64,000 nt of DNA from Catonia carolina (GCA_035578175.1 JAQMRL010000014.1:11136274-11200273); one strand, 5' to 3'; positions 32,376-43,551 are shown, counted from the stretch's first letter. Numbers and translations: made by a program. The notes: a model not told the origin generated them from the letters alone.

Positions 32376-32497
32376 AGAAATCTAATTGCTGTTGGACATC
32401 ATTCATTTCCTAATTGTATTATATAAAAAATAATTGGATGTGGTATTTTATTTATATTTTAATACGTTCTGTTTTTTAACTTGTTTTCACTCAATTA

Positions 32498-32503
32498 AAT
32501 AAA
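32498..32503 (+). terminator. RpL37 polyadenylation signal AATAAA
   Basis: AATAAA 123 bp after the stop codon, followed by T-rich sequence (TTTCTTACTTTATTG). The only canonical signal close to the 3' end. Confidence 0.6.
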
Positions 32504-33096
32504 ATATCATATTTCTTACTTTATTGTCGTAAGTGTCCTTATTTTTCAGTACCATAAATTTACTATAATTTTATTCTAGTGTAAGGGTCATCCACATGAA
32601 GTGATCCACTGAAGGTTGCTTGACCACTTAAATAAATTTTTATTGAAACCCGGTTTTTTTTTTGTAGCGTGCGCCAATTAGGAGGTTTGTAGTAGTTCAC
32701 ATAAACTTATTTTTCTTAGGACTTGAATATTTTAGAACACTGTAACCAAGACCATTTTTTTTCAGCGTTTCCTCCTCTTTAATTTTGTATTTCGGCATAA
32801 GAAGCCTTATAGGTGGAAATCTTCCTTAACCCGACGAGAACGTAGATTTTAATGATCACACGGACTGTCATTTTACGCCTTAAAAACTCTTTTATTTCAT
32901 TCTGTTTCATTCCTAAAAATTTCAAAAAATTACCATTTATTTACAAAGAGTTTGTTATTAGAACCACGTTTGAACCAAATTTTTCAGTTTTCATTTATGA
33001 CCAGAAAAAATATTTTCTTTCAGTAATATCAATTTACATACGAAAAAGTGTCACTAAATCGTTGAAAAACACAAAAAACATATGTTTAGCTATATA
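32504..33096. other. Intergenic stretch, no recognised feature
   Basis: An ORF at 32852-33244 overlaps the start of a transposon and has no recognisable domain. Confidence 0.4.
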
Positions 33097-34052
33097 CAGG
33101 GCGTTTCATAATGTACTTCGGAGTTATGAAAATTCAGTACATAAAAAGTATTTCGCTTACAAGATTGAAACAAGTGTACGAAAGAGCACTTCAAATAGTT
33201 ATTTTCATATATTCTGGGCAGTTAGTTTATCGTTTGCCCGCTAGGCGTAGACAGTAGAGAAAATGGCTGCCACGGGAAACGAGAAGTCGTTTTGTGTGTT
33301 AGAATTTCACATGTCAAAGTCAGTAATTACTGTGCAACGTGCGTTTCGGTTGAAATTTAATAAGGATCCACCAAGTGACAATTCATTTCGTCATGGTATA
33401 AAAAAATCAGTGAAACTGATTTTTCCAAGCGGAAATCAACTGGTCGTCCATTAACCTCAGATGCCAATGTCGAACGTGTGTGATCTGTCGTGAGGCAGTG
33501 TATGAGGCTGTTCTTTTTTACGGAAATGACAGTAACGGGCATGATTTACCTGAATATGTTACAATTATGGGTTATGCCTCAGTCACTAAATGACCTCATT
33601 TTCCAGAAAGATGGTTGTCCTGCCCATTTTCATAACGAGGTTCGACGGTACCTTAACACAACATTGCCTCGGCGCTGGCTAGGACGTGCGTCTAAAGAAG
33701 ACCAACACATTATGCTGTGGCCACCAAGATTACCAGACCTCACGGCATATAACTTTTTTCTCTAGGGTTATGTAAGACAAGGTGTTTATCCCACCAATGC
33801 CGAACGATATCGCCGAGTAATCAATGCATAACAACGCTATCATAGGGACATGATAGAGCGTGTTTGGCAAGAGCTAGACTTTCGTGTTGATCTGTGCCAT
33901 GTCACCAAAGGAGCACAAATTGAACATTTATAGATGTTTAAAAATAACTCTTTGAGTCCCTGCATCGGTCCGTACAAGTTCCATTTAGGTAAGTGAAATA
34001 GTTTTTTTGTACTGAATTTTCGTAACCCCGAAGAACATTATGAAACGCCCTG
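33097..34052 (+). mobile_element. Tc1/mariner-superfamily element, internally deleted
   Basis: TA-flanked (33095-33096, 34053-34054). TIRs CAGGGCGTTTCATAATGTAC and its reverse complement at the right extend over 40 bp (..GGAGTTATGAAAATTCAGTAC). Length 956 bp against the 1.3 kb usual for this class. Confidence 0.8.
33263..33765 (+). pseudogene. Tc1/mariner transposase remnant with central deletion
   Basis: The N-terminus MAATGNEKSFCVLEFHMSKS with its HTH is joined, after loss of the region holding the first catalytic Asp, to YLNMLQLWVMPQSLNDLIFQ and KDGCPAHFHNEVRRYLN (second Asp). The last catalytic position reads TAYNFFL (Asn in place of Asp) and is followed by a stop in place of Trp. Not functional. 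Confidence 0.7.
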
Positions 34053-35176
34053 TACATAAATAAAGCAATTCATTGTAAAAATAACAGCATTTCAATATTG
34101 CAAATTGATACACATTCAAAAGATATCACATTTTTTGTTCAACAAAGTAATGTGCTAGATGAAAAAATGGGGGGAAAATTTCCTCAAAATAATGTATCTT
34201 TTCAATTTTTATTTAATCCTCTTCTATAAATGTTCTATCTCTTTTCCCCACATTGTTTTCAATAAGGTATCATTATCCGCGGTTTTACGCACCGCGGTAA
34301 CCCCTGCGGATTCTGAGGGATTACTGCAATATAATATCAAAATTGAATAATATTCTCATTTTTATTCTGTTTCTAAACGACTGGAGTAATAAAAGTAAGA
34401 TTAATGTTAACAGTAGTACATTATAAGTTTCTAATAGTCATAAATAGGGCACATACAGTAATAAAATCACTTTAAAAATTTAACATTTATTTTTTTGTTA
34501 TATACATTCAACAATATATAATAATAACTTACACTTAGACGATTGGTTATATTACAATATGGAATGTTTCTTATAATTAGTTACACAGAATTATACAAAA
34601 TTTATAGCGTAATAATAAACAAGTACGATAGATAAACCAAAAACATGGGGGATCCATTCATGTATATGAAGACTTCCTGTTCTAGAATGTTAATTCTATT
34701 TGAAGTAACAAAATAACTAAGAGAATTGAAACTGAAAAGTAACAAGTTGCAGTATAATTTGATAGACTGAATACCAACAAAGTACTTCATAAATATATTT
34801 TCAAGTAATTATAAATGAAGAAGTCAGGGGAAAACGGGCTCAGTTACATTTACTTAATTTATCAGAAAATGCTTTTTAAGGCTCAGTCAAGGACAACTAA
34901 TTTTTCCCCAGCATAACAAATTTGGATTATAAATAACATTAAAACCAATTCCAAAAGAATAAAAGGTTTTTTTAAAATATAAAACTTTTATTAAGTCATT
35001 TAATTTTAAATCCTTAGCTTAGGTTTTGATTCATTTATCCAAATGAAGAAGATTGGTGAAATATTCTTGAGCAGTATAACTACAAAATATTTTTATACCA
35101 TGCAAGTCTTTGTACTTAGCCTTCTTGATAGGTTTTCAAACAAACTGATTGAAAATGATAAACATTGAAACTGTGT
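34053..35176. other. Intergenic AT-rich region with a Tigger end
   Basis: Apart from the Tigger-type end at 34270-34327 nothing is recognised. ORFs at 34159-34350 and 34602-34790 carry no domain. Confidence 0.4.
34270..34327. mobile_element. pogo/Tigger-like terminal fragment
   Basis: CATTATCCGCGGTTTTACGC and GAGGGATTACTG match the terminal 60 bp of the element at 7639-8477. Only this end is present. Confidence 0.55.
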
Positions 35177-35177
35177 T

Positions 35178-35470
35178 AACCCTCTTGCACCGTTTCGTAT
35201 TCCGCGCTAATTATAAACTATAAATGTCAAAACACGCTCCCAAAAAAATCCATTTAGCTAAGTTCATTACTGATAAAAATTATAGCTGCTTCTTGCAATA
35301 TGTACGGTTTTTGTGAGTATACAAATATAAAAATTACACCAGTAAAAGGAGTGGGGAAGAGGGGGTTCATGTGACAGCAAAGAAAGAACAAATTTACGCT
35401 CTCATAAATTTCCGCATAACTTAGCTCAACGACGGCATAAATGTTCAATATCTCTTCAGACAATAACACA
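35178..35470. repeat. piggyBac-like left-end fragment related to 40069 element
   Basis: After TTAA (35174-35177) it begins CCCTCTTGCACC. ATGTCAAAACACGCTCCCAA and nearby sequence match the 40110-40160 region of the piggyBac-like element. The right end was not found. Confidence 0.4.
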
Positions 35471-36435
35471 CATCCTCTAAAGTAGATCTACAGTATTACC
35501 AACCCTTAAGATGAAATATTCCCAAAGTTACCCAATCTGAAAGATTAGTAAAGCCAAACGTTAGGTTGGCAAACTTCACCAGCACTATCCTAAGTAATAG
35601 ACAGTTTTTATATCAAACTAGCAACTCCCACTCGCTTCGCTTCACAGCAGCTAATTTAGGCCTCATTAAATTATTTTAAAACCTCTCCATATATAATATT
35701 TGTGGTTTTGTTGCCCTGTGGCAGCAAAATAAATTGTTTTTCTGCACTTCCAGCTCTAGAAAGTCCGACGTAAAGTTGTCCATGAGTGAAGGAAGCACTC
35801 TTGTCTCAAATCGATACCCACCATTTTTAATGTTTGTCCCTGCGATTTAACAGAATTGAATAGAATGCATAGAAGAATACCGATGGAAAAGAAGAGACAG
35901 TAATACATGGGTGCAGTACGCAGAGTATTTGAAATATATGACTCATTCACTACCTGTCGAATGAAAACAAATATATGAAATACAGTACAAAAATCAACAT
36001 TTTGAATATTTCCGAATTTTTAAGGTTTTTGGAATTGAATGTTATTCCTCATGTTTTTCTATGAAAAATATAAAAGTTGAATCATGCTTCTAGCTCAAAA
36101 AATACACCATCCAGAGGACTTAAAAAAATAAAAGTGCTATGCACCCAATAAACTAAAACATGCGACATTGGCACAGTTTAAGTAGCTTAATTCACTTAAT
36201 TAAAGTTACTTATGGTTCCAAAATAGCCTATATTGATCACGAAGCTCTTAAGGTATGCAACAATGAAAGATTTTTTATAATCAGTTCAGTAGTTTCTGAG
36301 ATTACCTCATAAAAACAAACAGGTTTCTTCTTTATTGTATTAGTATAGATTTGACTACATTTCAGTGTGTGTAATTTGAGATATATGCCCCGATAGCTTT
36401 ATAAATATGGTCACTCAAAGCTCACAATAACCCGG
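35471..36435. other. Intergenic stretch, possible decayed element
   Basis: The - strand around 35640-35950 reads short peptide stretches (LYVGLSR-like, SQGQTLKMVGIDLRQECF) that recall the C-terminal helicase part of Helitron/Pif1 proteins. The match is weak and I do not call a gene. Confidence 0.3.
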
Positions 36436-36508
36436 ACATCGATATGAGATTCCCGGTGCTCAAGGATTAAAATTTAATCCTTGAGCACTGGGAATCTCAT
36501 ATCGATGT
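36436..36508. repeat. Near-perfect palindrome, 36-bp arms, 1-bp spacer
   Basis: Arms 36436-36471 and 36473-36508 start ACATCGATATGAGATTCCC and are complementary except at one pair (G36456 / A36488). Centre at A36472. Confidence 0.85.
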
Positions 36509-36540
36509 TATTTAATCTATCTCAAGTGGATGTTATTTAA

Positions 36541-37431
36541 CCCTTTCAGTGCCATGGCCGATTCAATCGGCCACGATTGCTTGTGCGTAAATTGCCATGG
36601 CCGATCAAATCGGCCGCCAGTTTCAAACCACTGTAGTACTCTCAGTTCTCAACAGATTGTGCTGTTTTTACTCTTAAACGAAAGAGCAGTTATTGCTGTA
36701 CATGACCGTATATTTTTAGCCTCTTTGGATGTACGGTGACGATTTTACAAGCGATCTAACAGGCCGGTGTTCTCGTGTTGTGTCGAGTCCGTTGTTGACA
36801 TTTTATAACAGCGTGTATAACCTCTACTGTTGTATTTTGTGTTTAGTTTTGCAACTATTTGTGTTAGTGATTGGTTTATTTCTTTATAATGTCGGAAGAT
36901 AAATTATATTTTGGTCTTGACGATGATGAAATTTGCGAGTTAGCTTTGTGTACAGGCTCTGAAAGTGAACCTATGTTAGAGACTATACAATTGTAATTTT
37001 TTATAAATACTCAAATTTTCTGTCGCGTCATGCTGAACTAATATCCTCAATAAGTATGTTTGTAGTGACAATTTATAGACAAATTCAATACGGTTTTATT
37101 CAAAATTAAATGGGCTACATGATAGATGTGCCAACTTGTGTAAAAAATATAATTATTAACTAGTTATTTTGTGTGAAAGTGTAAAAAACAATTTTCTTCA
37201 GTTGCTTGTACTGAATTTAAATTTTTTTTTAATTTTTCAAAAAAGACAAGCATTAGTTTTGATCATGTGTATGCAATTCTTCATCTATTTTCAAGGTAAG
37301 ACCAAAATTTCGAGTCTCTAGAATTATTACTTTATCTGTAATCTAATTAAACAAATATGCTTGGTTTATAGATCAAAAGTGGCTTGGCATTTTATGCACA
37401 ACCATGGTGAAAGAGGGTGGCACTGATAGGG
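36541..37431 (+). mobile_element. piggyBac-like non-autonomous element (891 bp)
   Basis: TTAA at 36537-36540 and 37432-37435. Ends CCCTTTCAGTGCCATGG and (reverse complement) CCCTATCAGTGCCACCC. Subterminal GGCCGAT..ATCGGCC palindromes occur near the left end. Only a stub of transposase remains. Outside the TTAA sites, 36523-36535 and 37436-37448 are perfect inverted repeats of each other. Confidence 0.75.
36889..36996 (+). pseudogene. piggyBac transposase N-terminal stub
   Basis: MSEDKLYFGLDDDEICELAL and onward, 35 codons then TAA. An acidic start of this kind is typical of piggyBac transposases, and its place after the left end supports it. No DDE domain follows. Confidence 0.45.
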
Positions 37432-37568
37432 TTAATAACATCCACTTGAATGCTGTTCACTCTGAGAAAGATAAAACAAACAGATCAGTTAATCATGAAA
37501 TCAGCTGTTCTTACTTTCAAGAGTTCTCAGCAGGACCAAGCCTTTTCTGTTAATAAATTTAGAATTAT

Positions 37569-37603
37569 AATGCTTTTCACCGTTGATTACGGTGAAAAGC
37601 ATT
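37569..37603. repeat. Perfect hairpin, 15-bp arms, 5-nt loop
   Basis: AATGCTTTTCACCGT (37569-37583), loop TGATT, then the exact reverse complement (37589-37603). Not associated with any recognised gene. Confidence 0.7.
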
Positions 37604-38029
37604 TTCACCGTTTACAGCATTTCCACGCATTTACAGCAATCTGGCAGATTGTATGAATGTATCAGTCTGGCAATCATTACGCGCGCATGCTTATAAGAGC
37701 CACAGTAGTTCACTCATGTCTTGCATCTCGTACTGAACATGTCGATTATAGAGCGTGTTAACATGCAATACTTTATAATTAGCTGGTTGTAGGTTCATAG
37801 GTTATAATTTTTATTGAAAGACCAAAAAAATGGCTGATGAAATATATAACTGAGTTACAAGAACAAATATTGGCAACATTGCTAGTTATGAAGTGGGTGG
37901 GGGGGGGGGCAATGTGTACGTTCAGAGCTCATCAACGGTGAAAAATAGTATAAGTTTTTTCTTCCCACAATTGTATGAATGGTTGTATTCATTAAGTTAA
38001 CATAGTTATGATATTTAGTATTAAAAAAA
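37604..38029. other. Intergenic stretch, no recognised feature
   Basis: Nothing called; a G-run lies near 37900-37910. Confidence 0.35.
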
Positions 38030-38345
38030 CAAACTCTCAGTTTGGACGTATGGGTTAGAGCTATGGGGTACAGCTAGTTCATCAAATATAGAAATATTGC
38101 AGCGCTTTCAATCAAAATGCCCAAGACTAATCACTTCAGCTCCATGGTACATAACCAATGAAATACTACACAATGACCTAAACCTGCCCTTCATAAAAGA
38201 AGAAGTTAAACAACATAGCAAAAAACATTTACAAAAACTAGAAGACCATCAGAATCCATTAGTGATTAACCTCCTTGACAACAGCGAAGATACTCACAGA
38301 CTGAAACGTTTTAAACCATCAGATTTACCTCTACGATTTAGTTAA
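38030..38345 (+). pseudogene. Jockey-type LINE ORF2 C-terminal fragment
   Basis: The reading YGLELWGTASSSNIEILQRF, then APWYITNEILHNDLNLP and LKRFKPSDLPLRF to a TAG stop, is the conserved C-terminal region of Jockey-clade reverse transcriptases. The catalytic part is absent (5' truncation). An AT-rich 3' UTR follows. Confidence 0.7.
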
Positions 38346-38960
38346 TCATTTAATTTTTTTTGTCTTTTCCACTTCAATTCTTAATTCATAATCGACATCG
38401 TTTTCATCTCTATCATCGTCATCTCCATCAACAACTTTGTGTTTCAAGATGCTGATTCACAGTTCATCAAGTTTGATTTAGTATGTATATATATTTTTTC
38501 TTCACAGTTCAGTCTTTTTGAAACACACTACTGAGTGTAGTTTATATTTTAATTCTAAGGACATTACTCAGATTTTCTCATATTTGCTTAAAGTTATTGT
38601 ATTTATTAACTGATTGCAAAAGAAATACTACACTGTTACAAAAAAAAGAAAACAAATTTTTAAAAAATTGACTGAGCCTGTTTTCCCCTGATATCTTCAA
38701 ATTTCAGTTGTCTAGTTACCTATAAAATAGATTCTTTAAGATTAGAAAAGTTCTTTTAGTTATGTTAACCCATCTTTTGATACACTTGTCTTATACTAGT
38801 ACAAATAAATACTTTTACACGTACAAAAATCAATACATTACAATCTTTAGCTAATGGTGTATTCAATCACAACTCGGGTAGAACTAAGAATAGATATAAA
38901 AATAAGTTCTGCTATCATTGACGCTATTCAAATATTCTAAAAAAATCACAGTTGAACTGT

Positions 38961-39368
38961 GAATTAGGCTCTATTCTATATAATGAATCCACGTAATAAT
39001 TTTACCAACCCTCCCTTCAAACTGTGTCAACTTATATCTTTATTCTCACCTACACATTTTTCAGTGGATCCACCATCATCAGAGTAAATAAAATAAATTG
39101 AAACTAAAAAATTGTTTTTCTCACTTATTTAAAATCTATAGAAGATGATACATCTTCAGTCATTTGTATAAAACTCAGTTTATACAAATGACTGAAGATT
39201 TTAAATAAGTGAGAAAAACAATTTTTTAGTTTCAATTATTTTATTTACTCTGATGATGGTGGATCCACCGAAACATGTGTAAGTGGAATTAAAGATATAA
39301 GTTGACACAGTTTGAAGGGAGGGTTGGTGAAATTATTATGTGGATTCATTATATAGAATAGAATTAAT
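38961..39368. repeat. Large inverted repeat (about 200-bp arms, almost no spacer)
   Basis: Arm 1 (38961-39175) and arm 2 (39177-39368) meet at C39176. They share TATATAATGAATCCAC, CCAACCCTCCCTTCAAACTG, GATGATGGTGGATCCAC, TTCTCACTTATTTAAAATCT and CAGTCATTTGTATAAA. Arm 1 carries an extra stretch of about 16 bp near 39137-39152 and scattered mismatches. Confidence 0.85.
39245..39290 (+). ncRNA. Hammerhead-ribozyme-like motif (tentative)
   Basis: The core CTGATGA (39250-39256) and GAAA (39270-39273) are separated by a GGTG-GATC-CACC stem-loop. AC-ATGT-GT then A forms a short stem III with a GTA cleavage triplet, and the following AGTGGA can pair with TTTACT upstream as stem I (with two G-U pairs). 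Such ribozymes occur in Penelope-like and other retroelements. An extra U before stem II is atypical. A related CTGATGATGGTG..GAAA sequence occurs at 39679-39702. Confidence 0.3.
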
Positions 39369-39489
39369 TTCAAACTGCAGGATGCATTATAAAGATTTAT
39401 TTTTGAATGAGAAATAGGCGTATAACAGTTGAAGCCCGGTAGAAGTGATAAGAAGAAAGAAAACCATTTTTAAAAGTACAATACATCCT

Positions 39490-39632
39490 ACCACTACCTC
39501 TTCTGTTGTTAAATGCTTCGTCATATAATTGGCTAACCATGTGATAAGAAACAACTATTTTTTGTAGCCCTGGAACTATAGCAGATCGAGTGCAAAAAAT
39601 ACAACACTCCACCGGGCTGTCATGGGCGTAGA
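39490..39632 (+). repeat. R2 repeat, 3' fragment
   Basis: ACCACTACCTCTTCTGTTGT, GGCTAACCATGTGATAAGAA and TGTCATGGGC match the 3' half of the R2 copy at 203-595. Confidence 0.55.
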
Positions 39633-39900
39633 TTAAATTAAAAAATTATTATCGAATCCTGCTGTTATTTGTATACTCTGATGATGGTGTGCCACTGAAA
39701 TACGTCAATAACCAGCAAATATACACTTAAAATATGACTAGGTTGTAAGTAAAAATAAGAATTATGTTACAAAATATTTGCATATAAATATCTCAATAAA
39801 AAAATTACATATCACCTCAAAATTTTCACTTAAAGAAATTAAAACAAAAAATTTCGGTGCCAATAAATATCAGACTTTTATGTTACGATAAAACAACTTA

Positions 39901-39955
39901 ACAGTGAACTCTCGATTATCTGTTTTCGGATAATCCGCAACAGGTTTCAGGAATT
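39901..39955 (+). mobile_element. pogo-like terminal fragment
   Basis: CAGTGAACTCTCGATTATCT followed by CGGATAATCCGC is typical of a pogo/Tigger TIR. No partner end was found. Confidence 0.4.
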
Positions 39956-40068
39956 GAAAATTTATGCAAGTAAATAAAGATCATGCCAAATGGGAAAAGT
40001 TTTGAGAATTTCAATGAACAGATGAAACTTGCAAATGAGCTGCTGTCTTGTGTATCTAATATCATTAA

Positions 40069-42043
40069 ACCTTCTGCTACGGCATGTTTTTCATCTTATA
40101 GTGAATGTTCAAATGTCAAAACACGCTCCCAAATAAATTCATTTATCTAAGGCCATTACCGATAGACAATTGTGAAAAAATTACAGGCATTTTATACATC
40201 ATGTATGATTATTTTTATTATAAAATATGAAAATCAGTTGCGTTTTTCGCTAGCTACAGCAGATGAAACACTTTCACGTGTAAAAATTTGTACGTTACTT
40301 TATATTTTGCCTGTAACATGCTAAAATTTAAGTTAATTATAAAATTGTACAGTACATAATTTGTAAAGACATTTTCATGAATAAAACCATGCTTTACAAT
40401 ATAATTTTGAGTAACATTAGCTTTAATAATTGCAGAATCTGTGATATTCGAACAGTGTTGCATTGTCAAATTCCTTTTTATTATAAAATATAAAAATTGG
40501 TTGCGTTTTTCGCTAGCTACAGCAGGTGTAACACTTTCACGTGTAAAAATTTGTAGGTTACTTTATATTTTGCCTGTAACGTGCTAAAATTTAAGTTAAT
40601 TATAAAATTGTACAGTACATAATTTGTAAAGACATTTTCATGAATAAAACCATGCTTTACAATATAATTTTGAGTAACATTAGCTTTAATAATTGCAGAA
40701 TCTGTGATATTCGAACAGTGTTGCATTGTCAAATTCCTTTTTATTATAAAATATAAAAATTGGTTGCGTTTTTTGCTTGCTACAGCAGGTGTAACACTTT
40801 CACGCGTAAAAATTTTTACGTTACTTTATATTTTGCCTGTAACGTGCTAAAATTTAAGTTAATTATAAAATTGTACAGTACATAATTTGTAAAGACATTT
40901 TCATGAATAAAACCATGCTTTACAATATAATTTTGAGTAACATTAGCTTTAATAATTGCAGAATCTGTGATATTCGAACAGTGTTGCATTGTCAAATTCC
41001 TTTTTATTATAAAATATAAAAATTGGTTGCGTTTTTCGCTAGCTACAGCAGGTGTAACACTTTCACGCGTAAAAATTTGTAGGTTACTTTATATTTTGCC
41101 TGTAACGTGCTAAAATTTAAGTTTATTATAAAATTGTACAGTACATAATTTGTAAAGACATTTCCATGAATAAAACCATGCTTTACAATATAATTTTGAG
41201 TAACATTAGCTTTAATAATTGCAGAATCTGTGATATTCGAACAGTGTTGCATTGTCAAATTCCTTTTTATTATAAAATATAAAAATTGGTTGCGTTTTTT
41301 GCTTGCTACAGCAGGTGTAACACTTTCACGCGTAAAAATTTTTACGTTACTTTATATTTTGCCTGTAACGTGCTAAAATTTAAGTTTATTATAAAATTGT
41401 ACAGTACATAATTTGTAAAGACATTTTCATGAATAAAACCATGTTTTACATTATAATTTGAGTAACATTAGCTCTAATAATTGGAGAATCTGTGATATTC
41501 GAACAGTGTTGCATTGTCAAATCCTGCCGTTCCCCACCCTCTTGTACACAATACATATGTGAATAGTATTGACATTGAACACATATACAGTTACAAATAC
41601 ACATACAAAATTATGTAGTGGTGGTAAAAGGATAGGGTTTGTAATAGGCCAAGAAAAAGGTCGAGGGAGGTTTGACTAAGAAAGACAATGTTTACTCTCT
41701 GAATTTCCACATACCATGCCAAAGGTTGAATGTACGAAGAAAAGATTTGATTTTATAGCTTCTACGAACCATTCTGAAGTAGGTAGTTCTACGAACCTTA
41801 TAGAAGAAATATTCCCTAAGTTACATTGTCTTAAAGATAGAAAGACTTCAAAAGTGACTTGGCAACTAACAACCATCGTTTCAACCTTGCTATCAATAAA
41901 TTTGCATTTTTTGTTATATGAAACTATTGAGCCATTGAAGGCACGTGATTTGATATGAACTGAACAAATTGCTTCATAAATATGTTTGCTATAAGCTTTT
42001 AAAGCTACCAGGGCAACTGAGATTGCCTCCCGTAGCAGAAGGG
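40069..42043. mobile_element. piggyBac-like non-autonomous element carrying a tandem array
   Basis: TTAA at 40065-40068 and 42044-42047. Ends ACCTTCTGCTACGG and (reverse complement) CCCTTCTGCTACGG. Two-thirds of the 1975-bp interior is a 263-bp tandem array. An ORF at 41716-41958 (MPKVECTKKRFDFIASTNHS) has no recognised domain. No transposase was identified. Confidence 0.7.
40207..41521. repeat. 263-bp tandem array, five units
   Basis: Units begin about 40207, 40470, 40733, 40996 and 41259, all with GGTTGCGTTTTT, CCTGTAACGTGCTAAAATT, CATGAATAAAACCATG and TTCGAACAGTGTTGCATTG. Units 3 and 5 share TTGCTTGCTACAGC and AAAAATTTTTACG; units 2 and 4 share TCGCTAGCTACAGC and AAAAATTTGTAGG. This indicates expansion as dimers. 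The repeated 71-codon - strand ORFs merely mirror the unit. Confidence 0.9.
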
Positions 42044-42185
42044 TTAACTTTTAACCTACCAGTTAACTTTTTAAACCCAAAATAGTGATATTTTGTTTAA
42101 TTTTCCCCCTGAATAATTATTTTTATTATTTTTTATTGGAGGTAATTTTTTTAAATTCTCATCTATAATTTTCTTTTGTCCGTCC

Positions 42186-42455
42186 ATGCTTGCTCATTCA
42201 CAACTACTGCACAAAAAGTGCCATGACCTTCATCCCCCTGCATTTGCCAGACCTGTCCTCAGCAGACTTCTTCCTATTACCAAAACTCAAGAGACCACTA
42301 AAAAGGCGGAATTTGACTCAACTTATGGCATTAAAGAAAAATTGTTGAAGGATCTGATTAACATTACACGAGTAGAGTTCACAGCATCATTCTAACAGTG
42401 GAAAAATATATAGATTACCACAGGGATTATTTAGAATAGGACAATGTCCAAATAA
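42186..42455 (+). pseudogene. mariner transposase C-terminal relic
   Basis: Readings resembling the end of mariner transposases are spread over frames: LPDLSSADFFLLPKLKRPLK-like around 42245-42300, then FDSTYGIKEKLLKDL and EFTASF*QWK. Heavily decayed. Confidence 0.5.
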
Positions 42456-42760
42456 CTTGTAAATGTTTTGAAAAAAAAAATAGTCTGCAATTTTTTAAAC
42501 ACTCCTTATACTTAAAGATTAACCCTTATCTAAACTAACATATAGACTCTATAATTACATTGTAAAGTTACAACCATTTGAATGTGGTGTTATCGTCAAC
42601 TCCAGCAAATGTATAGAAAATCAATTATCAAACTTGTTCAATGCATACGAAGCGTATTACCTAAAATCATAGAGTTACACTTCGTTAAATAAAAAATAAC
42701 TTGTTGAAAATTTTATAATGTACAAAAATTAATTCTACATTAGTTAGAACTTAATGTGTA

Positions 42761-42795
42761 TGAGGTGTGGCCATCAAAAAACAAAGACAGGTCTG
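42761..42795 (+). mobile_element. mariner terminal fragment
   Basis: TGAGGTGTGGCCATCAAAAA resembles the TIR of the element at 30813-32107, preceded by TA (42759-42760). It is cut off by the adjacent Harbinger-like insertion. Confidence 0.45.
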
Positions 42796-42798
42796 TTA

Positions 42799-43551
42799 AG
42801 GTACGATTTCGATCCTTGCTGCCGTGGCAACACACTGCCGCATCCAATGCATTGCGCTGCCGTAGCAGTGGCATTATATTTTTGAGTATCGCTGCTAGAC
42901 CAGTTGATCATAGAACATGATACAATATACTACTCCTCCAACATACAACTTACAACATGTCAATTGTAAAAAAAATGAGATTGCGTTTACGAGCAGAAGA
43001 AGAAGAGAATGATGAGATATCGATGTTGATGCTATTACGGAAACCCAAAGCTGTAAATAAAATATACAAAACCCATGAAGAGGAAGGTTGCTTTCAGATA
43101 CTTATTGAGCGGCACTTGAAACGTGATGAAGACCTGTTTAAAAAAATACTGTAGGCTAAATTACTCCCAATTCGAAATGGTGTTAAATTTGGTGGCTGAC
43201 AATTTAAAGAAGAATTTTCACCAATTTCTTTCCATATATTTTCCCTGAGTACAGCATCTTTATAACCCGCTGTACTAGCATCATAAATAATTGATGTTTG
43301 CAGACAACTTCAACCAGCTTTTCATCACACGCCGAAAAATTTGACATATCTGTATCGCCCGTCTGTTCTACTAGATGCTGCCGCTGCCAGACTGCTTCTG
43401 GCGCAACCTGGTGACTGGACAGCTTGAGCAGTGCAGCTCAGGCAGCGCCGTATTTGCTGCTGCGGCAGATATCGGAAACATCCCTACACCAAATGAATTG
43501 AACCAGTAGTTAGCAGCCGCTGCTATGGCAGCGAGGATCGAAATCGTACTT
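42799..43551. mobile_element. PIF/Harbinger-like element, internally deleted
   Basis: Left end AGGTACGATTTCGATCCTTG; reverse complement of right end AAGTACGATTTCGATCCTCG. TTA flanks at 42796-42798 and 43552-43554. CTGCCGTRGCA-type subterminal repeats lie at both ends. 753 bp; contains a nuclease N-terminal remnant. Confidence 0.7.
42957..43160 (+). pseudogene. Harbinger-type nuclease N-terminal remnant
   Basis: MSIVKKMRLRLRAEEEENDE then THEEEGCFQILIERHLKRDE and DLFKK. After a frameshift the sequence reads a YCRLNYSQFEMVLNLVAD-like stretch to about 43200. This is the start of PIF/Harbinger nucleases (H-E-E-G-x-F .. F-x-K-Y-x-R); the DDE core is lost. Confidence 0.55.

Noticed and set aside
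35640..35950. Helitron/Pif1 helicase remnant on the - strand
   Set aside because: Suggestive words (SQGQTLK..) but too short and no second motif; not enough to call.
40254..41258. Repeated 71-codon ORFs and regular spacing suggesting a CRISPR-like array
   Set aside because: The whole 263-bp unit is repeated without unique spacers; it is a tandem repeat in a eukaryotic genome.
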